DNA of 64,000 bases from Polytrichum commune (GCA_950295325.1 OX485803.1:29016001-29080000), one strand, 5' to 3'. Counted from the first letter of the stretch, positions 45,242 to 57,837 are shown. A program made the numbers and translations. The notes: generated from the letters alone by a model not told the origin.

Positions 45242-45856
45242 CCCTCTGAACCCAGTTGCCATATATCCAGCAGACACTATTGCAGTTAAAACTTGCACAA
45301 AAAAAATGCACACATGTATGTTGCAGTTCCTTACCACGGCGATGCATTGGACCCCTGGCACCATCCTGGTTCTGAAGCAGGTTTTCCTACAACAAGTTTC
45401 TCAAATACTGTATTATGAAACCCTATTGAGGTCTGCGGTGCAATTATTGAAATCACGGGTTCTTCAAGCTATGCTACTTTCAAAGTAAGAAACCAGATTA
45501 GAGATGCAGATATAGTAGGTAGAAGGCGATGGAAGGCAAAGTGCAACCCTCTGAACCCAGTTGCCATATATCCAGCAGACACTATTGCAGTTAAAACTTG
45601 CACAAAAAAAATGCACACATGTATGTTGCAGTTCCTTACCACGGCGATGCATTGGACCCCTGGCACCATCCTGGTTATGAAGCAGGTTTTCCTACAACAA
45701 GTTTCTCAAATACTGTATTATGAAACCCTATTGAGGTCTGCGGTGCAATTATTGAAATCACGGGTTCTTCAAGCTATCGCTACTTTCATCAAAGTAAGAA
45801 ACCAGATTAGAGATGCAGATATAGTAGGTAGAAGGCGATGGAAGGCAAAGTGCAAC
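45242..45856. repeat. 305-bp direct tandem duplication downstream of U6
   Basis: Copies 45242-45546 and 45547-45856 begin CCCTCTGAACCCAGTTGCC and are nearly identical; the differences seen are a C/A change near 45374/45679 and a net 4-bp insertion around 45780-45790. It is non-coding. Very high identity marks a recent event. Confidence 0.95.
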
Positions 45857-45892
45857 ATGCGTAAGCTAAAACAAAGGCAAATGCAGGAGAAG

Positions 45893-46046
45893 CAGACAGA
45901 GCTTGCACATATTCTTGTAGCATAGGGGTTTGGGAGCTCCACAGCCGTCGGATCCCTTCATCGACGGTGGTATTAGAACTGAACTGTAAGCGGTTACAGG
46001 AGCATAATGTTGGGAGGCATATATCCCATATCGTCTGTGTGAACGA
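45893..46046 (+). pseudogene. Orphan copy of the U6 promoter without a U6 gene
   Basis: The sequence matches 44919-45075 upstream of U6: GCAGACAGAGCTT, CAGCCGTCGGATC, CTTCATCGACGG, AAGCGGTTACAGGAGC and the USE ATCCCATATCG (46023-46033). After the USE the sequence diverges: there is no TATA at the proper distance and no U6 sequence follows. It is the remains of a second U6 locus, or of a promoter duplicated alone. Confidence 0.85.
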
Positions 46047-46740
46047 GAGTTGCACGCTGAGCAATGTTATGTTGGGGTTCATAACACCCTTAAATGAACC
46101 TTACCTTTGGACTCGAGATTGGACCCTAGGTTGAAGGTTGGTTTCTCAAACTAGGAGTACTTTTTTAGGTTGAAATTATTGAGACTTGACGTGAAAGTGA
46201 TGTCACATTAGATTCACTTCATTTTTTTTATGCCTTGGACCAAGACCCTAGTTTAAACACATCGGGTCCAAAATTTTGCTCTCAACCAATAAGATCACTC
46301 AATTTTGGAGTTCCTTCAGGCTTGGACTCTATTGTAAACCCACCCTCAATACAATCATAAAGGCTCAACCTAAGTCTTCTCATTCATTATTAATTCACTT
46401 CTAATGAAGTAATTTATTTGATTTTTCCAAAAAAATAATAATTTTATGTGCAAAGTTTGAAGCAAGCTTTCAAAACATATGCTTGCAGATCAAGCATTTG
46501 TATCTGGTTTGTTCCACATCACAAAATTCCAAAGGTTGGTGTATTATATATTTAATAGAGTTAACCATAAAAAAATAGGGGTTTGGAATTTCAAGCAGGG
46601 GGTCCCAACCCTTGTTCTCTAGAACATGAGTTCTCCTTTGAGCTTCATTTTTTGGTCGGACCATCAGTGTTTCCCTCCAAAATTGTGTCATGTAGGAGAC
46701 ATCTCACTTTGCCTCTTCTTGGTCTTGGACACTCATCTAA

Positions 46741-47050
46741 GGGCCAGTTCACATGGGCTCCCAAGTCCCAAGTTCCACTGATGTTAGCAAGTCCCAACAT
46801 GGAGGCAAAGTCCCTACTTTTGAACCTCAAAGAAAGCCATTAAAACGTGGTTAATTATTATTAAAGTCATATCTTGATTATTTTATGCAAAAAATTATAA
46901 GGGTTGTGTTGAGAGTTGGGTCTAGCTTTTTGCTGAACCCAACTCTCAACACAAGTCCCAAGCCTCCCCTTCAAAAAGTGTTGCCATGTAGGCATCCATG
47001 TCATACTTGGGACTTGGGATTTGAGACTTGGGACCCCGTGTGAAGTGAAA
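46741..47050. mobile_element. Relic of the GGGCCA(C/G)TTCACA TIR family
   Basis: It starts TAA-GGGCCAGTTCACATGGG and ends near GGGACCCCGTGTGAAGTG. The interior carries repeated CCAAGTCCCA/GGGACTTGGG as in 43518-43786. The right end has lost the final GGCCC, so the boundary is approximate. Confidence 0.5.
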
Positions 47051-47901
47051 AGTCCCAAGTCTCAAATGCTCTCAACAATTGAGATTGCACGGATTGACCT
47101 CAAATGACTTGGGACTTAGGACTTGGGACCATATATGAAATCAAATTCTATCAAAAAATTGGCTAGATTATTTATAAATTGAAATTTGAGCTTTAAGTTT
47201 ATTGACAACTAATGTTGGCTTAATATGGATGAGGCTAATATATTCATCAATCTGTTGCAACCGATAATATGGATCATCCATTATGAACATACCCATTGGA
47301 CGTTATCAAAATCAAAGTTGAAGTACTTCAATTTTACAATTATCTTCCATGTGTGGCATCAAAAGGATTTTTTATGAATGTCTTCATGCATATCATGGAA
47401 TATATATATATATATATCATGTTTATCATGTTTATCATGTTTATCATGTATAAATTCAATAAACATTGTGACCTACCTTTCAAGTATTCACAATTCATCA
47501 AGTTCATATCGAACATACCAATGAAACAAGCATATAATGTGGTGGTCTTGCAAACAATGCCCATTTTGTATCTATCCAACAACTTGCTAGTAATTATGCA
47601 AGATACATAGGCTTTATTTATCACACTTTCAGCTAATGGCATTTAACTTACCAAACTGCAACAAATCATAGTTAATTTCTTGACTAACAATTACTTCCGT
47701 GCTTTGAAGTTTAATAAAGAATACCTTATGCTTTTACTGCAAGGTATGTTACTTACCTCACCATTCATCATATTTCATACTAGGAGAGTTGAATTTATAC
47801 GTTTGGATAAATACTCACAATTGTCAGGAGATCGAACGAGAGAATATATAAGAGGGCTCGTATACATACTGTGAGTGGATGCATAACCAATATCCACGTC
47901 C
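47051..47901. other. AT-rich intergenic DNA with a 9-bp minirepeat
   Basis: Around 47416-47450 the unit ATCATGTTT is repeated four times after a short (TA)n run. No gene is visible. Confidence 0.45.
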
Positions 47902-48480
47902 CTAAACCCATAGGTATACCAAGTATTTGTTTCCATACTCAATCACCAAGGCATACATAACAATTCTTTGACATTCATTTATGAATTTGGAAAATTTAGT
48001 AACTCGTATAGGAAACCATACAACATGCTTAGAACATATAGATGTCCATAGATCTTTACCAGTAACTCCTCTATCGTTAATTATAATCCATAGTATTTGT
48101 TCAAATCTAGGGTGTTTGCATCTTATGGTGGTCATACCAAGAGTAGTGATGAGTTTCATTGCATCATACGAGGTATCATCACCATATATGAGAATGTATT
48201 TAAAAAAAAAAAACCTCATAATGTCCACAATAAATATGTTGTTCGTCGTTTCACTTGTCTTTAAGGTAGAATTGATTCTTGTATCAATCATCCAATAAAT
48301 TGATGTGTCCACATTAAGGAAGTTGTTGTATCATTTCACAAGGATACTTGTCCATTCTTTAACCTCTTCAAGTAATGCTATAGTTGATAAGGTGAGAAGT
48401 GCGGCAATATTGACATAGATTGATCCAAATGAATTGGAAATCCATTTAGACATTTATGTGAAATTTGTAGATTGCCATAC
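47902..48480 (-). pseudogene. Decayed coding sequence of unknown family
   Basis: A 136-codon minus-strand open stretch (47902-48312) continues upstream through a single stop into SIYVNIAALLTLSTIALLEE and down through ETTNNIFIVDIMRF, LITTLGMTTIRCKHPRFEQI and GVTGKDLWTSICSKHVVWF. The amino-acid pattern looks protein-derived in an AT-rich setting, but an A/T homopolymer and a stop break it. I do not recognise the family; a transposon-encoded protein is the likeliest guess. Confidence 0.3.
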
Positions 48481-49179
48481 TGTAAGGTAATTCTACCTCA
48501 TATATGGGTAGTTCAAGTATGATAAGAATCAATCATGACTTAACTTTGTTTGTACATTTTCAATGGAGTCCCAATAACTATTGTCATGGCAAGCAACAAA
48601 GTGAGGGCCATTAAGCATGAGTAATGCATGGTGTCTTATGTGAAATATACAAATGAAGCAAACATTACTTGCAGCCAAAAATGAACACATCATTTTAATA
48701 GTCAAGCCAACTTATTATCAACTGACTTGTCATATTAAAAATTATATGATTTAGAAGACTTGAATCCAAGAAGGTCTTCCTTCGTGGCTGATAGTCATTT
48801 GTCTCTTGACATTATGCAAATAACTTATGATGCACCATCCTCATCACACAACAATATTCAACTACGACTATAGGTTGGGTGTGGCCTAGAATAAGTCAAA
48901 TATTGTTGGGAACTATACCATGCTTATTCCTCTTACCATCAAATTCAGCTTGATAAACTCAAGTAAACAATTGTCACTAAATATATTTGAATGGAACGGT
49001 TGACAGCTCCTGAACAATGTTATGCAAGACATCTTTCCACTTTCAGAAGTTGACAACATTGCCCAAAAGTATCAACAACCACTTGGGTAGTTTCTTGTAT
49101 GTTGATATTTTTCAATAGTATGTGTTTCAACCCTAAAAGTAAATGCCTCTCTAAGTCCATGATGACGGTTTTACTTTTT
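48481..49179. other. AT-rich intergenic DNA
   Basis: No gene or bounded repeat is seen. Confidence 0.4.
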
Positions 49180-49587
49180 GGTCCAAACACACTTCACCAA
49201 TGGAGGAAGTGAATGCAAGATGGTTGTAAAGTCTACATGTATTCGTACATTGCATCAAATGGATCATGTTTCACGATAATTTGGACCATATTCAACAACC
49301 ACTTCTTGGAAGTAGGCCTATCACAAAACTAGGAGACCGATACACTCCAAAATCTCACAACCATTACATTTTATCATGTGTGAGGACCATGCATGAATAG
49401 AAATTCATTGAAATAGCATTTGGTTGAGAGCCCGTTCACATATGACTTCACACTACACTTGAGGGGTTGTGACCACCTTACATCAATCTAGGAGTGTCTT
49501 CGGATGGTCTTGGGATGGCCTTTGAACACTTTTTTGGGGCTCTCACAATTTTACGGTCACGGCTCTTAGCTCGTGTGTGAAGTGACC
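49180..49587 (+). mobile_element. Harbinger-like MITE, left end truncated
   Basis: It carries the interior of the 62247 element (AATGCAAGATGGTTGTAAAG, then TCACATATGACTTCACACTA) and ends TCGTGTGTGAAGTGACC, a one-base variant of the right TIR. The left TIR is reduced to CACTTCACCAATGG. An inverted interior fragment of the same family follows at about 49708-49770. Both lie within 850 bp upstream of DET2. Confidence 0.65.
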
Positions 49588-50019
49588 GTAATTTTGCATC
49601 ACACCCACATCTTTTTGATGAACCTAAAGCTATATCCAGTAGACCATGAAATGTTTTTTTCTGTTGCCGCCATGTAGAATTTTCATCCATTCGAATTCCT
49701 TTGGTTGCGCAGGCCCTCAAGGTCTAGTGTAATGTGAACTTGGACCGTCTCCGGGTTCTCGACCAATCACATAATTTGTATATCATGGTGCAAGGGCCCT
49801 CAAGCTCTAGTGTAAGATGGCCCTCCGTGTTACAGACGAACTCGAGTGACAAAAAAATGAGTTTTCCCGACGACAACTTGTCCGAAGGTCCTCTGATCCG
49901 CCACAGGAATCATCGAAGATAAGAGCGACCTCGATCTCCACGACTTATTAATCTATTACAGCTGCAATCGACGCTGGTATCGACGATATTCGATCACCGG
50001 AGCCAACTCACTTACCGCC

Positions 50020-51636
50020 ATGGAGGAACATGGATCCGAAGAGCACGTAATACACAATGAAGATGCTGCTCTGTACCCCCTGGCGGTCTGGTCTTTCTAC
50101 GCCATCGCCATCCTCATCTACATTACTCTCTCACGCCTCAACGCCCCTTACGGCCGTCATGTGCGACGAGGATGGGGATTCGGTGTCGCCGCAAGAGAGG
50201 CTTGGATCATCTTTGAGTCGCCCGCTCTGTTCGTGATGGTGCTTGTCTACCAATTCGGCCAATTCCACACGCAAACCGTCCCGCACGTCCTGCTCAGGTG
50301 GCCCGCAAACCCTAAACCCTTAATTTTATTTGTTGTTGTATCCACTCATCGTGAGTTCATCAAGTGCAAAGGATTGTTGTCGAGGTGTCTGCTCAGTTTC
50401 TATTTGCGATTATTGATCGTTTACCGTTTTGGATAATTTCGTGTCCTGCTTGACCTGCCCCAGGTGAATCTTAAACCCTGAACCTTACCTTAATTTCTCC
50501 CCCGTTGTGAGTCTTACAACTTTAGAGTAGAGATGGATCGAAAGCGTTGGAGTTTTTGATTGTCGGGAGAAAGCTCTCGAGGTCAATTTCCTGCCATGAT
50601 GACACAGTTCAAAATTGCAGAGTTTTCATTTACCGACTATGGTTGAGGGTGTTGGTATTCCCTATGCTTGTTGTAGGAGGGTTGAGAATTGAACCCTACT
50701 TGATTTCTTACCTTTTTTTGGTTCTGTTTGCTTTGTGCCTTGAAGCATTGTTTACCTTAATATTCTTGTTGTTGCAGAGTTCTGTAAATGTAGAGTGTAA
50801 AATTCTCATTTCCAATATCTACTATCATGGATCTCGTTGACGTGGGGTTTTATCAAATTTGGATCACTATTACCCCTTTTAGTACCCAAAGTTTGTTTGA
50901 GCAGACATCACGTTTCATCATCTTTGGACCACTATTACCTGTTTTTGTACCCAAAGTTTCTTGCTGACATCACGCTTCATCAACTTCAGATCACTGTTAT
51001 CTTTTTCTGTATCCGAAGTTCTCTTGCAGAGTTCTTTTCTCAATGCTGATTAGAATTTAGAATGTAATCTTTTTATTACCGAGTTTTAATATTATCATGC
51101 CTCTTTTGGGAATCAGATTTCATCAACTTCATTACATACACCGGGTTCTTGTGTATCCTTTCCGGATACGAGCGGATGGGAAGGCTGTGCCCTTGGCAGT
51201 CATTGTCTCAGGTATACTCGTCAACATCTACAACTCTTATATTCAGGCACGGGGGATATCTCATTATGGAATTTACCCAACTTCATGGCTTTCGAGCCCA
51301 CAGTTTCTGTTTGGAGCTGCATTGTTCCTTGCAGGGTTTGTGATCAACATTTGGGCAGACAATGTGTTGCTCAACTTGCGCACGAGCAAGGAGGATCGGT
51401 CGTACAAGATCCCGCAAGGGTTTCTATACGAGTACATCACGTGCCCAAATTATTTTGGTGAGATCATGGAGTGGCTCGGTTGGGCCATCATGACAAACTC
51501 ACCTGCAGGTTTTGCATTTTTTGTTTTTACCCTTGCAAATTTAGCCCCGCGAGCAAAGGCAAATCAGGAGTGGTACTTGAAGAAATTCAATGACTACCCT
51601 CGCTCCCGAAAGGCTCTCATTCCTTTCCTGTATTAA
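50020..51636 (+). CDS. DET2: Steroid 5-alpha-reductase, DET2-like
   Basis: Two exons, 50020-50297 and 51117-51636, join at a split arginine codon (AG|A) to 265 aa, the usual DET2 length. The N-terminus has a membrane helix (residues 19-37) followed by APYGRH. The C-terminal half has three or four more hydrophobic helices and the family signature CPNYFGEIMEWLGWA from residue 202, then LAPRAKANQEWY and a terminal PFLY. The protein reduces the delta-4 double bond of 3-oxo steroids with NADPH. In land plants this is an early brassinosteroid step, at the endoplasmic reticulum membrane. The start is the first ATG, giving the conserved N-terminal layout. The intron is 819 bp and begins GTGGCC. MITE remnants lie immediately upstream. 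Confidence 0.92.
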
Positions 51637-52300
51637 AGAACAAGTGTTTCACTGGTTTAAAGTGGTGATCCTTTAGTCTTGATTTCAAAGTTTCCCACCT
51701 TTCTTGGGGTTCTCAGTGCCTGGCAACCAATCTAGCCCTAAAGATGAGTGTATTCGCAAATGTATAAAATCTGTGAGGGTCAAATCTTCTGCCAAAAGTT
51801 TGATGTATTGAAAACTGTTCTCTTAAATTGGCTTCATCAGTACCTTCCTGCTCTTCTCATTCACTGCATTTTGCAGCGTATATCACCACTTATCTAGAGG
51901 TGCATGTAGCTTTTCGGAGGTTACTCCATCTCCCATCAATTGTGTACAGACTGCAATATTAGCTCTGGCAATGTAAAGTATAAGTTGGTCTGTTTATTAT
52001 TGGAGAATGCACACTGATTTTTTATCCTAGACATATGTTGGCAGGTGGATAACACTTTGTCTTCTGTTCATGATCATGGGATCTTTGTTACCGCCAACAG
52101 TTGATGGGTCATTGTCCGGTTTCCAGCATCATAGGCTCTCAGATTTTAATTTGGCAACTGACGCTGCTTGTTTAGTCTCCCATTGTTGTGTCAAAATATC
52201 TTACACTATGGTTCTAGAGTTTATTGGCTTGCAAAGTGGGTGAGAAAAGACTTGCAAATTATGCCTGCTGGAAACCTTTTGGAGTTGCTGTTATTGAAAC
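51637..52300 (+). other. DET2 3' untranslated region and downstream DNA
   Basis: There is no coding sequence after TAA 51634-51636. The polyadenylation site is not resolved. Confidence 0.4.
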
Positions 52301-52426
52301 CATAACATTACTAAGCAGTGTGTGTTCATTCATGTGGGCCGTGAGAATACAACCTAGGTTGGGGCATCCCATGGTTATATTCTCAAGGCCCACATGAACG
52401 AACGCAAACTGCTTAATAATGTTATG
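52301..52426. mobile_element. Foldback element with ~53-bp arms
   Basis: The arms CATAACATTA(C/T)TAAGCAGT...TTCATGTGGGCC(G/T)TGAGAATA are inverted copies with about six mismatches around a ~20-bp centre. A diverged relative sits at 8605-8759. It is non-coding, and no target-site duplication is obvious. Transcribed, it would form a hairpin of pre-miRNA size. Confidence 0.75.
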
Positions 52427-52592
52427 CCCACCCTGAAAGACCCTTTTTGCATCTATTACTCACACTGACGCAAAGGAGTTTTAGTTCTCACTAGAAAGTG
52501 AACAAGTACTTTCAAGTGATGAGACCCTAAGGGTGGAGCCCAAAGAATGCGATGACTGATGCAGATTTCTAAATTGCTTTGAAGAGCAAGTA

Positions 52593-52798
52593 CGCTAAAT
52601 ATGATATTTAGTTTCACTTATTATTTGGAATTATGCCCTGCTATATCTATTTACTATATATCTCATATTTTACCAACAAATGTCAAATTGATTGTTTGGA
52701 CATTATAGAACATTAACAACTTTACTTGGTGAAAAAGTAAAAATATATAACACCATGTAACTTCAAATAGTAAGTGACACTAGATATCATGTTTAGTG
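52593..52798. mobile_element. MITE with TA target-site duplication, copy 2
   Basis: A 206-bp homologue of 10816-11035 flanked by TA (52591-52592 and 52799-52800). Tips read CGCTAAATATGATATTTAG and CATGTTTAGTG; interior blocks such as TCAAATTGA(T/C)TGTTT and ACTTGGT are shared in order. Confidence 0.7.
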
Positions 52799-52800
52799 TA

Positions 52801-54316
52801 GTATCCAGCATATTAGCAGCAACTTTGAATTGTATTTATTGTGGCCTTCAGTGTTACAAAATTTTGAATGCAAGAATTTGCCACAGCATGCTATATAATG
52901 TCACAAATTTACAAATCTCTGGTGCTCCTCAAATCCTAAGATGACTTCTAAAGTACATAAAGGTACAATGATGGGTCTACTTGGTTCAACCACAGTATTA
53001 GTGAAGCACATCATAGTTTGATGTGGTGCATTCACCCAATAGTGTACAGGCTGGCATAAAAAGGAACAATGTTCTTGCATGATAGCTTGAATTCGAGAAA
53101 CATGGTCTGTCCATTTAGGATATACGTGAAACTTGACCAAATACCCATTGAACTCCTCTCCAAGCTTTGTTGCACATTCACAAACTTCTTGCTACAATGT
53201 TTCACTTCCCACAGCTACAGTTCCATCTGGAGACCGTTTCCTCAATCCCGACTGCATGCTCTTAAAACCGCTCAAATCCCTGTACTGATTCCTGTATCAT
53301 TTCCTGTAGTAACTCCTGTTGTCATACCCAAATTGGTTCAAATTACTATTTACCAAATTTGGTCCGTTAATTATTCAGTCCTATATTAATTGGCAGCAGT
53401 GACTATGGCCTGTACCATTAACGAACCATAGGCCTGTGTTGGCAGTCGCAGGCAGTATTGGTTTTACTAAATGGCTGTCAAGATTTTGGCATCTGTACAC
53501 TGAATGAATATATCCCACACGTCTGTGTGATAGGAAACAAGAGTTCTATACAGAAAATGATTTACCCAGTTGTTTGATACAGTAAGTCCACAACAAGAGG
53601 CTATACTTTGACAACTTACAGAATCATGTATAATTGTGAGGTACACAATGTGTTGAAAAAAATGCCCTTTATCTTTTATGGCAAGGATGTAGATCCCAGA
53701 AATATTGAGTCTTAAATTTATCAGCAAATTGGATAAAATAGCACACTCAGTGTTTGTCTGAAATGCAAGAGTCTTGAATAATGCCATCAACGACATCAAA
53801 CGCACAAAATGTGAGATAAAAATTTCCTTGCAAATCCTTGAAGGAATCTTTTATAAGAGGAGGCAAAGTGAAACTGGGAAAAGATAAAGACATTAGACTT
53901 TCGACAGTAAGTGAACAGTAACCAGAAGCATCAATAGAATGTTCATGTACTGTATCACCATGTTCAAACTGCAAAAAATCAGGGCAATCACTACATGATT
54001 GAACCATGGAGTCCTTCAGAAGGCATTCCAAGAACCACTCTTGGAACTTGTGTCACAGAAGTTAACAACTCTTCATCGCATAAGTCCCTCAACTACCTCA
54101 GTCCAAATACCCAATCCAGGTAGTAGGATCCAAGTAAAAAAGGGGCTAACTATGAATCTTTATTATCAAAGAATCATGATACACTCATGAAAGCTCCAAC
54201 AGCTAAAAGAATTTGCTTAAAAAGGGTGACATGCTCATCCTCTTCTAAAAGCAGTTTATCCACAACATGCCATGCAATTATATTAAGGGCCTATGGGAGA
54301 ACACAGGGAGGCCCTG
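52801..54316. other. DNA downstream of the AAR3-like gene
   Basis: No certain gene. A minus-strand open stretch (53747-53969) follows a good acceptor (polyT then TTTGCAG) and could be an alternative 3' exon or the UTR of the AAR3-like gene, but its frame does not join the assigned last exon. CCTGTA/CCTGTT repeats near 53280-53325 are low-complexity. Confidence 0.3.
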
Positions 54317-57300
54317 TTACTGATGAAGGAGCAGGTCTTGTTGTGGACTCAAAAATGCAGGATAACCCCCACAGGCAGCAGGTAGTTCTGCTGGGCAGAC
54401 GTTACCTGACCCATTTAACTGACCCCATCGACGATTTTCAATTCTCCCAAGACTTGGCCAGGGCTGCCATGTAGGCGACAAGAAGACATCATACTTGCTT
54501 GTGCTGGTCTGTAATGGCGTTTCCTGAGGGAGTCAATGCCCAGACAGTAAGTATGTCAACAAACCAGGCACTAACCCCTTCCATAAAATCACACAAAGAG
54601 GGCTATTCTTCTGAGATGGAAGAAAACATTATCTTCACAACTTAGCACTCAAAACTCATATCTAAGTCTATTTATCATGTTTCTGCATCAACAGAGTTGC
54701 ACTCTTACTAAAAATGACTTTTGGTTGGGAGTTGGTTGTTTTGCACACGGCACCTTCCATGTTTGGTAAGAATTCAGTGCATGCTTGGAGGTAGTGTGGA
54801 GGTTTGAATGAAGAAAATTCTATGTCACTTCAGGGTGTCACACGTTTTGGCATGCCAAGAGGTGGTAATGTCTTTAGCCCTCAACAAACTGAAATAGGTT
54901 GCTCTTCATTCAAATTCAAACACTACCTCCAAGCATGCACCACAAGTGGAAAGAATTTATTGATATAGTATGCAAAACAAGCAATGGACAAACAAAGGCA
55001 CCAACTCCCGACAAAAAGCCCATTGAGTTGAAGATAACTCTATTTTTTTAAAGTTAACTGTGTCATACTTTCATATCAGAGTGATGTTTAGAGAAAACAC
55101 ACCTGGCTCATCACAGATCCTTGTGTGAAATGGTTCGAGACATCTGATCTGTCTTGCTGCTCCCAAATGCCTTGCCCATCATGCACGTCACCATCTACAC
55201 CTTCCATGGGGTCCATGGCTTCAACAGCATTGCTGGTACGCACACGCTTAAAATTCAGAGGACTAGGCATTTCTGCTAACCGTTGTGACAGACAATTTAC
55301 AGATTCTGCTTGGGCTGCATCCTCCTGGGGATCCTTCCGACGTCTCTTGCTCCCAGCCTGTGCTGCCATTCCTGTACCAATCAAATCTTGGTAGTTTAGA
55401 GAAATTTTAGCTTTTTGAATGGAAGCTCTGTGAAGAGGATGAGTCCTCATACACACTGCAATATGTTAAAGTGGACTGTGAAACTGAAGCCTCAAAGAAT
55501 ATATGTTAAAAGAAGTGAGACATCTCACAGCATGCTCTCTGAACACAATGTTACATGATAGTATATAATGACAGTAAAACAGGATACAGTTTGCATTACC
55601 TGGCAATGCGCTGACTCTAGAATTATTAGAAGCTCCTGAATCGTCAGTGTTTGACATGGTTGATGCATTGTTACCGCAATCACAGACATGGCGCGCATCC
55701 ACATTGCAACGAGAACAGGCAAATTTTCTGTAGAGGGAGACCACAGTAATGAAAACTCCACCTTGCCAAGCTGAAGAACATACTGTATGTAGAAACTCAA
55801 CACAGGAGATAGTGTCCTATCAACCTACCTGTACATATTGTCAACAAATTCGTCCACAAGCACTGGCCAAGCACCTGCGTAGAATCATCCACAATCAGAA
55901 TCAATGGATATGGTGCATTGGTAACAATGAATGGCCATAAGGTGTCAAATATTACTTTAAAAGGCAAGGAAAGGGACCCACCCTCAGGATCATAGTTACT
56001 GAGGTCCTCATGCACACTTCGGCTGAACTCAAGGACCTGCCTCCAGGTGTCTTCTGAAATCGCATGCCGCTGATGTACCTACAGGAACATACATTACAAG
56101 ATTAGTGCATTATGCAGTGTATTGCACTGGACCAAGTGCATCCCACTGGTGCAAACCCCCTCAGACTCCTGCCCTCAGGAGCTATTCCGTGTCAAGGGCA
56201 ATTGTTACCCTATACAATTTTGGGCACCAGTGCCACATCTGACCAAGAAAATGCATGCACCAAGAACCTTGAGTACCTGAACAAAGGAACACCATTGATC
56301 TAGCAGCCTGAACCGCCCTGTCAATGCTAACCTCCAAGCCTCCAGAGCTGTAGCAACAGCTGGAAAACATACAAAATAAGGTGTCAGCAATATAAATCAA
56401 TGCATTCCAATCTGGATCTATCAACAATCGCAAGGACAAGCAGAAAGTTTTTCTTTTTTAATAACCAAGAAGACCCACAATGTAGCAAAAAACACAACAC
56501 TGGATATCTATTCTCCCTTGAGCTATTTGTGGCCTGACATCTGATACAGAAAATGTTAGGCTCTTCAGGAGCATTGAACTCTACATAGGCATGCAAAATT
56601 TCAAGAAAACAGTGCTGCCTACTTACAGATGCTCTTTTGTCCTCGCTCTCGGCACATGAAGAAAACAAAGCGGTAAAAGAGTGCAAAGTTCCGCGCATCC
56701 AAATGCTGAAAGACATGCAGCACACACATCTCAACTATCAGTCCCAGCTTGGACCTCACAAACAGTAGGAAAAGACTTGAAATATAAGCCTCCCAAAAAC
56801 AATCAAATTCTAATTCCTCAGAAAGTATGATGAGGAGAGAGACCACCCATTTTATATCTAACAATCAACATACCTTCTACTTAGAGTTGTCACTCATGTC
56901 TATCACATTAAGAAGCTCAGTTACAGACCTACATCACATGCCATACTATTGAATGAGGCAAATCCAGGAAGATAATATATGGTTGTAAGGCTAAAAATCA
57001 AACATAGAGATATAGTACCTCAGGTTGTAGTCGAAAGCAAAGACTCCGAAGTCCATCAAAGGCAGCTTGCCTGCATAAGATCAACTCCGTCCATCAGAAG
57101 GAATCCCATGAAATAACCGATATGAGACCAGAATCCAACACTAAGCTGTCATCAGGCAAGTAACCAAGCAAGAATATCAAAGAGTGCATTCTCTAAACAG
57201 CTGTTTGAAGAGAATGCAAAGTTGTTGGTAACACATCCACAATTTTGCAAGGTTACATGTTGAAGAAAAAAACCTAAGCACATTGTAATGGATACTCCAA

Positions 57301-57837
57301 TGAAAAATCCTTTGTCAACATCAATGGACCTCTAATACAATTGCTCGGAGCCACATAGAGAGCACAAAGAAGACTCACCCAGTCAAGCCCTGCGATTCTG
57401 CAATCCCTGACAGAACAGAAAGTCTTGCTTTTATCTTGTTGGGTGAATCATCTGCAGTTGCTGTATCTACAGCAGAAAATTACCAGAATCAGGCATAGAC
57501 GCAGAAATTCTACCCAATAACTCAAAACATCACTAGTATGTTCACCTGTGTGGGCATACACATACTATAGGACTTTGTAATGTGATCTCACCGAAAACGT
57601 TAGTTTTCCGGGGGTTTACTTGCTTTCTTTGCTTTGTGCAGAAAAAAAGCAGAGATTAAAAGGAAACATTTTTGAAGTTTTCGAACACCCAGAACTGTCA
57701 TGTTCCATAAGAGAGGCACCTGAATACTCAGTAAACAGATCCCACATCCATGTGTCACCGCCTCTTCTTCCAAATGTATGAGTTATTGGCATGGCAGCCA
57801 TTGTCTGATGGGAGCACAGTGACCACGACCCTCTCAT
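54317..57837 (-). CDS. AAR3: DCN1-like protein (DCUN1 domain), AAR3-type
   Basis: Ten exons join in frame to 388 aa: 57837-57720, 57466-57379, 57070-57019, 56705-56627, 56359-56277, 56078-55982, 55874-55829, 55727-55600, 55371-55103, 54523-54317. The DCUN1/PONY domain spans roughly residues 40-188, with FALFYRFVFFMCRERGQKSI, LTGRFRLLDQWCSFV and ending AWPVLVDEFVDNMY. DCN1-like proteins bind cullins and the NEDD8/RUB E2 and promote cullin neddylation. Arabidopsis AAR3 of this subgroup affects auxin response. After the domain comes a cysteine motif CSRCNVDARHVCDCG (near 191-205), then a basic stretch KRRRKD and a low-complexity tail. No UBA domain is present. The start is the first ATG of exon 1, with second and third in-frame ATGs 12 and 15 codons later. 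The last exon is the least certain. Confidence 0.85.

Noticed and set aside
53069-53389. Plus-strand open frame with IPVLIPVSFPVVTPVVIP
   Set aside because: Low-complexity repeat of CCTGTA/CCTGTT units. No domain or splice context.
54187-54474. Plus-strand open frame opposite the last AAR3 exon
   Set aside because: The minus strand here continues the AAR3-like reading frame from a phase-matching acceptor. The plus frame has no neighbouring exon. The choice is not certain.
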